From Nannocystis sp. (GTDB taxonomy: Bacteria; Myxococcota_A; Polyangia; Nannocystales; Nannocystaceae), in contig JADJRG010000013.1 of assembly GCA_016712315.1 (NCBI GenBank), forward strand, positions 744,001 to 808,000: a DNA stretch of 64,000 nucleotides, in the 5' to 3' direction. Below the pieces are notes generated by a model. It worked only from the letters and a program-made list of their open reading frames with translations. It had not been told where the DNA came from and ran no database searches. The position numbers and the translations under genes are program-made. Shown in pieces: positions 34,854-42,722 of this stretch (position 1 is its first letter; every line of letters begins with the position of its first letter).

Positions 34854-35765
34854 TCACTCTGCCTGCCGCCGGAACACCACCTGGCTGCCCGGCGCCGTCA
34901 CGTCGCTGCCGATCGTCAACCCGAGCGCGCCAAAGGGCGCCGGGCACTGCGGATCCATCACCCCCGACATACAACCCGGCACCGGGTCCGTCATCATCTC
35001 GTTCGGCGTCGTCAAGTCCGTCCCCGCGAACATCGCCGCGAGGTCGACCACCAGGCTGTCCGCGTCCACGTCGAAGCCCTCGATCCGCGGCGTCACCAAG
35101 TGGTTCCACATACAACTATACCCGCCCGCCCCGTCCTCCGAGCACAGCGACGCGCCCAGGTGGAAGAAGAACGGCAGCCCGTTCGTCTGCTCGACCACGT
35201 CGACCTTGAGGTACTTGTACCCGCTCGTCCAGCTCCAGAACATCGCCGCCAGGTTCAACGGGCTCGCCGCGGTCGCGCTGTCCAGGTGGTTCTTCGCCGT
35301 CGGCAACCCGAGCGTGAACTCCACCGCGTCCACGCTCACCCCCGCCGGGATCGTCCCCGTGATCTTGGTGTTCATCTCCGCCGTGCCCATGCACGCCCCG
35401 CTCGCGTCTTCAAAGTCCAGCAGCGCCACGTCCTCGAGCTGCCACTGGTTCTGGTCCAGCGTCAGCGGGTAGCGCACGCCGCCGCCGACCAGCGCCACAT
35501 CGTGCACATACAGGCGAAAGTCGGTCGCCGCGATCGTCGTCGTCGGCGAGCCCACCCCCCCGTACGTGCTGCCGCACGCGAACGGCTGCGCCCCCACCAC
35601 CGCCGCGAAGCGGAGCTCCACCGCCCGCGCCTCCGCCCCGTCCGTCGTGCTGCTCTCACCAGCCGTCTCGGAGTCGGTGTCACCGCCGCCGCCCGTACAC
35701 GCGGCCGCGGTCATCAAGATCATCGAGGTCGCACAACTAAGGAGGGCGCGGGAGCGGGTTCGCAT
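34854..35765 (-). CDS. MbnP-family copper-binding lipoprotein (four-Cys metallo-mystery partner)
   Basis: 303 residues. A lipoprotein signal ending AAAC (about 23) and a Thr/Ser/Gly spacer precede the MbnP/MXAN_0976-type domain: TDFRLYVHDVALV (81-93), QNQWQLEDVALLDFE (105-119), EFTLGLPTAKNHLD (149-162), then MFWSWTSGYKYLKVDV and FFHLGASLC. Cys64, 125, 208 and 218 are candidates for the family's four conserved cysteines. Trp108 of the QWQ motif is a candidate for the Trp that MbnH-type enzymes convert to kynurenine to create a Cu(I) site; the exact residue needs alignment. The promoter is TTGATC-N16-TAGCAT. Confidence 0.88.
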   Translation of the reverse strand: MRTRSRALLSCATSMILMTAAACTGGGGDTDSETAGESSTTDGAEARAVELRFAAVVGAQPFACGSTYGGVGSPTTTIAATDFRLYVHDVALVGGGVRYPLTLDQNQWQLEDVALLDFEDASGACMGTAEMNTKITGTIPAGVSVDAVEFTLGLPTAKNHLDSATAASPLNLAAMFWSWTSGYKYLKVDVVEQTNGLPFFFHLGASLCSEDGAGGYSCMWNHLVTPRIEGFDVDADSLVVDLAAMFAGTDLTTPNEMMTDPVPGCMSGVMDPQCPAPFGALGLTIGSDVTAPGSQVVFRRQAE

Positions 35766-35773
35766 GCGCCGCC

Positions 35774-35801
35774 ATGCTACCTACGGCTCCCCGCCGATCA
35801 A
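35774..35801 (-). promoter_or_regulatory. Promoter TTGATC-N16-TAGCAT for the MbnP-family gene
   Basis: Minus-strand -35 at 35801-35796 and -10 at 35779-35774, ending 8 nt before ATG 35765. It is one of the few short-leader promoters here with a good -35. It lies within the 3' end of the LolA-like gene. Confidence 0.5.
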
Positions 35802-36497
35802 TGCGACATCCGGTCGCACAGGCCCCTTCGCCGCCTCGAACAGCGCCGCCATCGCCGCCTCCTCGATCCCTTGTTGGTGCGCCGACAGCTCGACGATCCA
35901 CCGATCGCCCTGCGTCTCCAGCACCTCGATCCGCCGCACCGCGCCGCCCAGCGAGTCCAGCGTGATCGTCATCGACCGCACCAGCCGACGCACCGGCGAG
36001 TCGACCAGCGGCAGCACCACCAGCGCGATCCCGGCGCCGCGGGGCAGCGCCAAGCGGGCCTCTTCGGTCAACGCCTCGCCGTCCCCGGGCGCGAACGCGG
36101 CGATCAGGTGTCGCGCCAGCCACCGCAGCGCCGGCGAGCGGCGCGACGGCGCCGGCCCGCGCGCCGCCCGCGGATCATTCGCCGCGATCTCGTACGAATC
36201 GCCGAGGATCGTCGTCGTCGCCCCCGCCGGGTCTTCATCGCGCAGCACCAGCCGATCGGGCGCCGCGAAGAGCAGCGCCCCCCGGCTCACCCGCGGCTTG
36301 TCATCGGCGTAGAGCGATGACAGCCGCGTCGTCACCGTCGCCGCCACCAGCCGCTGGCTCTTCTCCGCGAACGAGCGCCACAGCGCGATCCGCCGGTCGA
36401 TCGGCCGCCCCGCCGCCGCCGCCGCCGAGCCGACCAGCGCCGCGCTGATCGCCTGCGCCGAGGCGCCCACCAGCAGCCCGCGCCGGCTGATCCTCAT
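35781..36497 (-). CDS. LolA-like periplasmic protein with Tat-type signal
   Basis: 238 residues from ATG 36497. The N-terminus RISRRGLLVGASA has a twin-arginine-like RRxLL motif followed by a hydrophobic Ala-rich region, so Tat export is possible. The mature part shows the LolA-type pattern of a half-barrel lipoprotein carrier (SRGALLFAAPDRLVLRDE, TTTILGDSYEI, SMTITLDSLGGAVRRIEVLE). It directly follows the MMPL exporter gene with ATGA overlap, a pairing also found in aryl-polyene and other lipid-export clusters. I infer shuttling of a lipid exported by the MMPL protein across the periplasm. Confidence 0.72.
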   Translation of the reverse strand: MRISRRGLLVGASAQAISAALVGSAAAAAGRPIDRRIALWRSFAEKSQRLVAATVTTRLSSLYADDKPRVSRGALLFAAPDRLVLRDEDPAGATTTILGDSYEIAANDPRAARGPAPSRRSPALRWLARHLIAAFAPGDGEALTEEARLALPRGAGIALVVLPLVDSPVRRLVRSMTITLDSLGGAVRRIEVLETQGDRWIVELSAHQQGIEEAAMAALFEAAKGPVRPDVALIGGEP

Positions 36498-38782
36498 CGC
36501 GCCGGCCCTACCTCGCGGAGCAGCCGGAGGAGCGCCGCGTGCAGCCCCGGCGTCACCAGCACCGCCAGCAGCGGCGCCAACGTCGAGCCGATCGCCGCCA
36601 CCGCGCCGATCTCCCGCCACAGCGGCGAGGCGCTGGTCCACAGCGCCAGCCCTGCCGCCACCTGGCAGGTGCTCGTCAGCAGCAGCCCGCGCACCAGCAG
36701 CGGCTCGCGCGACTCCATCGCCCGGCAAGCGCGGCCGCCCGCGATCATCCCGCCCGCGCCGACCAGCAGCAGCGCGGGCAGCAGCGTCGGCCCGATCCCG
36801 CGCCCAAGCGCCCCCAAGATCAGCGCCACCCCGCACATACACGCCAGCGACGTCAACGCCGCCGCCAGCGCGCTCGCCAGGCTGCGCGTCGCCAGCCAGA
36901 CGATCAGCGCGCCGAGCCACAGGTTCAGCGCCGCGTAGAGCCCCAGCCGATCGTTAAAGCTCGCCCGATCGCGCTCGCTCGCCGCGCACGGCCCGCGCAG
37001 CCCCAGCGCCGCCACGTCCGCCGCGTCCGCCGACTCGCCCGCGTCGACAAAGACCCGCGAGCGGATCCGCGCCTCGTCGCCCTCCGCGCCCAACCGCGCC
37101 GCGAACCACGGCCCAAGCGGCCCCGCCAGCGCCACCTCCACGGCCGGCGGCGCCTCGATCGCGACCCCGCGCAGCAGCTCGCCGAAAGCGCTCGGCCGCA
37201 GCCCCGCCGCCCGTAGCGACTCCTTGAGCGCCACGATCCGGCTCCCCACCTCGAGCGCCTGGAGCTGCGCCGCCCTCGCCTCGATCGCCGAGGAGGTCAG
37301 CACGAAGGCCCCCGGCAGGTCCACCCGTCGATAGCGCCCGACCAACGCAGACGACGCCGCCGCCGCCGCCTCGAGCGCCGCGGCCGGGCTCGCGCCGACA
37401 TGTCGTGCGCGCCACACCCCGTCCGGGTCGAAGAAGCTCGCGCGCAGCTCCGCCTCCGCCTCCGCCAGCGCCGGATCGCCGATCGCCAGCGGCGCGGCCG
37501 GCAGCGCCCGCAGCCCCGGGAACACCGCCGCCCCGCCCGCGATCAACGACCCGGCCAAGAGGACAGAGACGAGCGGCCATGGTCGTAGAGACAGCCCCGC
37601 CCCGCCCGCGCGGATCCACCCGTCATCCGCCGTCAGCGCCGCCGGCAGGGCGAAGCGCATCGACGCGAAGATCGCCGCCGAGATCGCCGCCCACAGCCAC
37701 GCCCACGCCTGCCACGCCGGGTACGGCGCGAACGCGGCCGGCGCGAGCGCCAGCGCCAAGATCAGCGGCGCCGCCCAGCCGTGCGCGGCGATCCGTTGGA
37801 GGTGCAACATCCCCTCGCAGCCGAAGCCGAGCGCCAAGATCAAGAGCGGCAGGCCCAACAGGTCGGGGGGCCCGCCGACCGCCAGACCGACCGCCAAGCC
37901 GCTGAGCAGGCACGCGCAGAGCCCCAGCACCGCCCGCACCGATCGCAGCCCCAGCGCCAGCACCACCACCAGCAGCGCCAGCGCCGTGATCGGCAGGCCG
38001 CGCAGCCCCTCGCCGGTGATCCTCGCCGCGCTCGCCCGTTGGATCGCCGGCCCCGCCGCGGCGACGCTCACCCGCGGGTCCACGATCGAAGCCTCGACCG
38101 ACGCGACCACCGACGCGCCCGCGCCGCGCGCCTCCAGCACCAGGCTCTCGCCGTCGCCGGCCAGCAGGTCGCCGCTCGGCGTCGCGTCCGCGGAGTCACG
38201 GTCCTGCGCGGCCTCATCGCGCAGCCCCAGCGCCGCCGCGCGGGCGCCGAGCAGCTCGCGCAGGCCCAGCGGATCGCGGCGCGGGTCCTCGCCGCTGGCG
38301 ACGAAGAGCGGGCTGAGCAGGCGCCCGCGGATCCCCAGCGCCGCCGCCTCGATCGACGGGGCCGAGAGCCGCGCCGCCAGCTCCGTGTCCGAGCCGCTCG
38401 GCAGCAGATAGAGCAGGTGCGCGTCGAGCCAGCCGCTCGCCTCTTGGGCCGGCGGCGCGAGCGGCGACCAGCCCGCCGCCAACGCCGCCCGCGCCGCCTC
38501 AGCCGCGGCGAGCAGCGCCCGCGCGGGCTCCTCCGCCGAGGCGCCCGCGCCTCCTTCCGCTCCGACCTCAACGTCATCCACCCCACGCGAGCGCAGCAGC
38601 ACCCACACCTCGTCGGTAGGCGAACGATCGCCGAAGGGGAGCAGACCTTCCACCTCGTCGTTCGCCGTATCCCACCCACGCGCACCGACGACGGCGACGA
38701 GGGACGCCGTGGCAATTAGCCACAGGCTGAGGATGATCCGCCGACGTGTGAGCGTCGACGCGGCGCTTCGTTGCCTGCTCAA
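36494..38782 (-). CDS. MMPL/RND-family lipid exporter
   Basis: 762 residues from TTG 38782. The RND-like duplicated layout is visible: first helix (IILSLWLIATASLVAVVGA), a ~220-residue periplasmic domain, then a five-helix bundle with GLRGLPITALALLVVVLALG, a second helix near 470, a second periplasmic domain and a C-terminal bundle ending GSTLAPLLAVLVTPGLH. Members export lipids, glycolipids or hopanoids using the proton gradient. The TTG start is poor by itself but follows TGA-TACCCT by 10 nt and begins just before the first helix. Divergent from the terpene synthase, with a 215-bp shared regulatory region. Confidence 0.82.
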   Translation of the reverse strand: MSRQRSAASTLTRRRIILSLWLIATASLVAVVGARGWDTANDEVEGLLPFGDRSPTDEVWVLLRSRGVDDVEVGAEGGAGASAEEPARALLAAAEAARAALAAGWSPLAPPAQEASGWLDAHLLYLLPSGSDTELAARLSAPSIEAAALGIRGRLLSPLFVASGEDPRRDPLGLRELLGARAAALGLRDEAAQDRDSADATPSGDLLAGDGESLVLEARGAGASVVASVEASIVDPRVSVAAAGPAIQRASAARITGEGLRGLPITALALLVVVLALGLRSVRAVLGLCACLLSGLAVGLAVGGPPDLLGLPLLILALGFGCEGMLHLQRIAAHGWAAPLILALALAPAAFAPYPAWQAWAWLWAAISAAIFASMRFALPAALTADDGWIRAGGAGLSLRPWPLVSVLLAGSLIAGGAAVFPGLRALPAAPLAIGDPALAEAEAELRASFFDPDGVWRARHVGASPAAALEAAAAASSALVGRYRRVDLPGAFVLTSSAIEARAAQLQALEVGSRIVALKESLRAAGLRPSAFGELLRGVAIEAPPAVEVALAGPLGPWFAARLGAEGDEARIRSRVFVDAGESADAADVAALGLRGPCAASERDRASFNDRLGLYAALNLWLGALIVWLATRSLASALAAALTSLACMCGVALILGALGRGIGPTLLPALLLVGAGGMIAGGRACRAMESREPLLVRGLLLTSTCQVAAGLALWTSASPLWREIGAVAAIGSTLAPLLAVLVTPGLHAALLRLLREVGPAR

Positions 38783-38792
38783 GTGAGGCGGG

Positions 38793-38801
38793 AGGGTATC
38801 A
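38793..38801 (-). promoter_or_regulatory. Extended -10 (TGA-TACCCT) for the MMPL operon
   Basis: Ends 10 nt before TTG 38782 on the minus strand and supports that start codon. It is the MMPL side of the divergent region shared with the terpene synthase. Confidence 0.45.
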
Positions 38802-38820
38802 CAGCGCCTCGATCGCACGC

Positions 38821-38856
38821 GCTGTAGGGCCCTTACGCGGCGCAGATATCTACAGC
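38821..38856. promoter_or_regulatory. Inverted repeat GCTGTAG...CTACAGC between divergent genes
   Basis: Perfect 7-bp arms (38821-38827 and 38850-38856) separated by 22 bp, in the region between the MMPL operon and the terpene synthase. Centre-to-centre spacing of about 29 bp places the arms on nearly the same helical face, as for a dimeric regulator. Confidence 0.35.
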
Positions 38857-38997
38857 GTAGCTGCCCTCTGACGGGCCGCTGCGCTTGTCGAGGCGGACGC
38901 GCGCTGATATTGGTAGCCCCTGGGGGGCTGAGCCGCGGGTCACAGGGTAGCCTCTGAGCTGGAGCGCTCGACCTCCCGACGCGAGAGGTCACCTGCG

Positions 38998-40083
38998 ATG
39001 TCAGTGGCACAAGTCAACATGATGCCGAGCAAGGATGAGATCGTCGGGGAGCTGCGCCTCCTCCTCCCGCGGAGCTCCTCGCTCCCCGATCCAGCCAGCT
39101 CCTCATTTCATCGGATCATCAGCGCCCTCGACGGCAGCGACGCGACCATCGAGGCGCCGCTGCGGCGCAACAACCACGAGTCGGCGCTGCTCGAGGAGCT
39201 GGTCGAGTGGGCGCGGCGCCACCAGCTCGCGGGCCCGACCATCATCGACCGACTGCGCCAGGTCCGCTTCGATCTGCTCGCCGCCTTCACCTACCCTCGC
39301 TGCCCGCGCGAGGAGTTCGTGCTCGCCGCCAAGTGGTGCACGTGGCTCTTCTTCCACGACGATCTCCTGTGCGACCGCAAGCCCGAGAGCGGGATCACCA
39401 CCCCGGATCAGCTCGCCGTCCATCATGATCGGATGCTCGCGGTGCTCGCCGGGGCGCCGCTCGCCGCGCACGACAGCCCGCTCACGCGCAGCCTCGCCGA
39501 GCTGCGCGGCGAGCTCCTGCGCTGGGGCAGCGACGAGTGGCTCGCCCGCTTCATCGTCGACGTCCGCGCCCACTTCCGGGCCAACGAGTGGGAGGCCTTA
39601 AATCGGGTCCGTGGGGTCGCCCCTCCGGTCTCGACCTACGTGCAGCTGCGTCAGCACGCCGGCGCCGTCTTCACCGCGTTCCACCTGATCGAGCTGGTCG
39701 AAGACCTCCAGCTCGCCGAGCGAGTGCGCCAGCACCCGGCCTTCTGCCAGCTCGTGGCGATGGCCAACAACTGCATCTGTTGGGTCAACGATCTCTACTC
39801 CTTGGCGAAGGAGATCCTCGAGGGCAACCCCAACAACCTCGTCTTGGCGCTGCGGAGCGAGCGCGGCTGCTCGCTCGCCGAGGCGATGGCGATCGCCGTC
39901 GACATGCACAACGTCGAGATCGCCGGCTTCGAGCGCCTCGCCGCCGACCTGCCCGCGCTCGGCGTGCCGCTCGACGCCGACCTACGCGACTACCTCCACG
40001 GCGTCCGCGCGTGGATCCACGGCAACCATCGTTGGTCGCAGAGCACCCTGCGCTACCAAGACCTGCTCAACATGCTCGACTAG
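38998..40083 (+). CDS. Class I terpene synthase
   Basis: 361 residues, an all-helical prenyl-diphosphate cyclase. The Asp-rich motif is FFHDDLLCD (119-126, DDxxxD form). The NSE triad is NDLYSLAKE (264-272, matching NDxxSxxKE), and the C-terminal RY pair is in TLRYQD (352-353). These residues bind the three Mg2+ ions and the diphosphate, so the enzyme should be active. The size fits bacterial sesqui- or diterpene cyclases; the product cannot be predicted. No prenyltransferase or P450 is nearby. AGAGG lies about 10 nt before ATG 38998. Confidence 0.92.
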   Translation: MSVAQVNMMPSKDEIVGELRLLLPRSSSLPDPASSSFHRIISALDGSDATIEAPLRRNNHESALLEELVEWARRHQLAGPTIIDRLRQVRFDLLAAFTYPRCPREEFVLAAKWCTWLFFHDDLLCDRKPESGITTPDQLAVHHDRMLAVLAGAPLAAHDSPLTRSLAELRGELLRWGSDEWLARFIVDVRAHFRANEWEALNRVRGVAPPVSTYVQLRQHAGAVFTAFHLIELVEDLQLAERVRQHPAFCQLVAMANNCICWVNDLYSLAKEILEGNPNNLVLALRSERGCSLAEAMAIAVDMHNVEIAGFERLAADLPALGVPLDADLRDYLHGVRAWIHGNHRWSQSTLRYQDLLNMLD

Positions 40084-40146
40084 CGCCCCCGCGGGCCGGG
40101 CGAGCGCACTCGCACGTCAGCGCGCGACCGGCGCGGGCGCCGTACC

Positions 40147-40175
40147 TGGGCAAGACCCGGGGGATATCCTAGAAT
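40147..40175 (+). promoter_or_regulatory. Promoter TGGGCA-N17-TAGAAT for the histidine kinase gene
   Basis: -35 at 40147-40152 (four of six consensus bases) and -10 at 40170-40175, with ideal 17-bp spacing. A start near 40182 leaves room for either TTG 40196 or ATG 40253. Confidence 0.5.
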
Positions 40176-40252
40176 CCGCGGCCAGCGAGCACGATTTGCA
40201 GCGCGACAGGACATTTTTCGGCCAGCTCAGCGCGCTCGGGGTCTCGCCCGGT

Positions 40253-41746
40253 ATGCCGCACGGCCTGAGCAAGCGGGTCGTACTCACCAACCAGCTCGCC
40301 CTCGCGGTCGCCACCGCGTGCGCCGGCTACGTCACCTACTTCCTCGCGCTCGGCCTCTACGACGAGGGCCTGCTCGCCGCCCCCTTCGTCCTCGGCTTCC
40401 TCGTCTGCATCGGCCTCAACGCGCTCGGCCTCAACACCGTCGCGCGGCTCGCCTTCTTCACCCTCTACGCGGCCGCTGGGGCGGTCTTCGCCTCGCGCTT
40501 CGGCCCTGACTTCGGCTTTCAGCTCGTCCTCTTCCCCGGGATCGGCTTCCCGTTCCTCTGCTTCGAGCCGCGCCAGCGCTGGCAGATGGCCGCCGGCATC
40601 GCCGTGATGATCGCCGCCTACGGCCTGCTCGAGGCCACGGACTACGCCCTCACCGCGCGCACCCTCGCGGGCGACGGGCTCAGCCGCGGCTGGATCTACG
40701 GCGCGCTGGTGGCCACCACCTTCACGCTCACCCTCTTGAACCTCGTCTTCTTCCACCGCGCGGCCGTGCGCGCCGAGGAGGGCCTGCGGCAGTCCAACGA
40801 CGAGCTGCAGCTCGTCAACAGCCACCTCATCGAGGCGCGCCGCGCCGCGGACGACGCCAACGAGGCCAAGAGCGCCTTCCTCGCCGACATGAGCCACGAG
40901 CTGCGCACCCCGCTCAACGCGATCCTCGGCTACTCCGAGCTGATCGGCGAGGAGCTCACGGATCACAACCTGCCCGAGTCGCAGGCCGACCTCGACAAGA
41001 TCCACCAGGCCGGCTCGCACCTCTTGAACATCATCAACGACATCCTCGACCTCTCGAAGATCGAGGCCGGCCGGGTCGAGCTGAAGTGGGAGACCTTCGC
41101 CGTCGGCTCGCTCGTGCGCGACGTCTCGGCGATGCTCCACCCGCTCGCGGCGCGCAAGGGCAACGTCATGCTCGCCGACCTCGAGGAGAGCGTGCACCAC
41201 GCCGCCCTGCGCGCGGATCGGACCCGCCTCCGCCAGTCCCTCTTCAACCTGCTGAGCAACGCCAACAAGTTCACCGAGAACGGCCAGATCCGCCTCAACG
41301 TGCGCGTCGAGGGCGACCACCAGGGCGCCGTCTGGGCGATCTTTCAGGTCGCGGACACCGGGATCGGCATGACCCCGCAGGTGATGGCCGGGATCTTCAC
41401 CCCCTTCAGCCGCGCCGACGCCGACACCAACCGCAAGTTCGAGGGCACCGGCCTCGGCCTCGTCATCAGCCGCCGCCTCTGCCAGATGATGGGCGGTGAG
41501 ATCAGCGTGCACAGCGAGTACGGCAAGGGCTCCGTCTTCACCATGAAGATCCCCGCGCACGGCGGCGAAGCCGCCGACTCGATGATCAGCGGCAACCTCC
41601 CCTACCCCGCCGACGCCAGCGACTCGCTCCCCGGCGCGAGCGACAGCGACGCGTCCCGCTCGTTCAGCGGCCCCGCCGACAGCGACCCAGGCCGCTCTCA
41701 ACCGAGCGCCTCTGCCAGCGGCTCCCTGCCCAGCGGCGTCCGCTGA
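40253..41746 (+). CDS. Membrane sensor histidine kinase
   Basis: 497 residues from ATG 40253; TTG 40196 would add 19. About six N-terminal hydrophobic helices (QLALAVATACAGYVTYFLAL through WIYGALVATTFTLTLLN) form the membrane sensor, followed by a coiled-coil linker. The catalytic core has the H-box FLADMSHELRTPLN, N-box NLLSNANKF, G1 DTGIGM and G2 GTGLGL. The C-terminal ~60 residues are a Ser/Asp/Pro-rich tail. It autophosphorylates on the H-box His and passes phosphate to an Asp-containing partner; no response regulator is adjacent, so it is an orphan kinase, as is common in myxobacteria. Confidence 0.9.
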   Translation: MPHGLSKRVVLTNQLALAVATACAGYVTYFLALGLYDEGLLAAPFVLGFLVCIGLNALGLNTVARLAFFTLYAAAGAVFASRFGPDFGFQLVLFPGIGFPFLCFEPRQRWQMAAGIAVMIAAYGLLEATDYALTARTLAGDGLSRGWIYGALVATTFTLTLLNLVFFHRAAVRAEEGLRQSNDELQLVNSHLIEARRAADDANEAKSAFLADMSHELRTPLNAILGYSELIGEELTDHNLPESQADLDKIHQAGSHLLNIINDILDLSKIEAGRVELKWETFAVGSLVRDVSAMLHPLAARKGNVMLADLEESVHHAALRADRTRLRQSLFNLLSNANKFTENGQIRLNVRVEGDHQGAVWAIFQVADTGIGMTPQVMAGIFTPFSRADADTNRKFEGTGLGLVISRRLCQMMGGEISVHSEYGKGSVFTMKIPAHGGEAADSMISGNLPYPADASDSLPGASDSDASRSFSGPADSDPGRSQPSASASGSLPSGVR

Positions 41747-41791
41747 GCCGCGGAGCCTGCCGCGGCGGCCTCTCCCAGACACGCGCCTGCG

Positions 41792-41800
41792 TGATATCGT
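41792..41800 (+). promoter_or_regulatory. Extended -10 (TGA-TATCGT) before the gp19-like gene
   Basis: Ends 12 nt before ATG 41813, predicting a leader of about six bases. Part of the short-leader pattern, though spacing is at the long edge. Confidence 0.35.
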
Positions 41801-41812
41801 GGCTGGGCGGCG

Positions 41813-42688
41813 ATGGCGGGTCACACGGCGAAGCGGAGCGAGCTCGGCAACAAGTACCTCCTCGAGCTCGGCGGCGACTACGCCGGCTGGCTCGCGGACC
41901 TCTCCGGCCGGGCCGCCTGCGGCGACATCGAGACCGGCCCCACCGGTCGTCTACGCAGCCGTCGCGACGAGCTCGCCGCCACCACCGACCTCGCGATGCC
42001 GCCCGCGTTCTTCCGCTGGCTGCTCGGCTCCTTCTCTGAGCCGCTGCGCGGCGAAGACGGCGTCATCGCCCTCGTCGACGCCGACGGCGGCCGCCTCAGC
42101 CAGATGCACTTCAGCGGCGCCGTCGTCACCGCCCTCACCGTCCCCGTGCTCGACGTGCGGCGCCCTGGCCAGCCCAAGCTCGCCCTCAAGTTCAGCCCCA
42201 GCGCCACCCGCCAGAGCGTCCCACGCGGCCCTCCCATCGCCCCTGCGGTGCTCGAGCGGCGGCGACCTGCCCTCACGAGCGAGCCACAGCTCGAGATCGA
42301 CGGCTTGGCCGAGGAGTGCTCCAACATCCGCCGCTACGAGGCCCTCACCGTCGCGCAAGCCATCGCCGTCGGCCCCGCCGGGGCGCTCACCCGGGCCCGC
42401 CCGCTCGTCGCCACCCCGCTGATCGTCACCCTCCCGGAGAGCAAGGCCCGCGGCTTCATCCTCTGGGCCGACCGCCTCTCCCCTGGCGCCACCAGCCAGC
42501 GCACCGCCACCTTGACGATCGGCCCGCCGCAGCTCGGCTTCAGCGTCGTGCTTCACAACCTCCGGATCGGCAAGATCCGCTATGAGGACACCACCCTCGA
42601 CGGCGAAGGCACCGCCCGCCTGCGCCGCGACGCCACCATCGAGATGAGCGCCACCCGCGTCAGCTTCTGCATGCTCCCGCGCGAGTGA
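41813..42688 (+). CDS. Contractile injection system / phage tail tube-like protein (T4 gp19-like)
   Basis: 291 residues. The N-terminal half follows the gp19/tube pattern: KYLLELGGDYAGWLADLSG, then MPPAFFRWLLGSF, DGVIALVDADGG and LALKFSPSATRQ, matching family landmarks in order (A-G-W-L, W-I/L-x-x-S-F, K-F-x-P-x-x-T-R). Tube proteins assemble into the inner tube of phage tails and eCIS particles. The C-terminal ~150 residues are an additional domain ending MSATRVSFCML and are longer than a simple tube protein. No sheath, baseplate, spike or AAA gene accompanies it, so it is an orphan or a domesticated tube-fold protein. Confidence 0.65.
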   Translation: MAGHTAKRSELGNKYLLELGGDYAGWLADLSGRAACGDIETGPTGRLRSRRDELAATTDLAMPPAFFRWLLGSFSEPLRGEDGVIALVDADGGRLSQMHFSGAVVTALTVPVLDVRRPGQPKLALKFSPSATRQSVPRGPPIAPAVLERRRPALTSEPQLEIDGLAEECSNIRRYEALTVAQAIAVGPAGALTRARPLVATPLIVTLPESKARGFILWADRLSPGATSQRTATLTIGPPQLGFSVVLHNLRIGKIRYEDTTLDGEGTARLRRDATIEMSATRVSFCMLPRE

Positions 42689-42722
42689 CCGCGGCCGCGC
42701 CAGCGTGGTATCAAGCGGCCGC

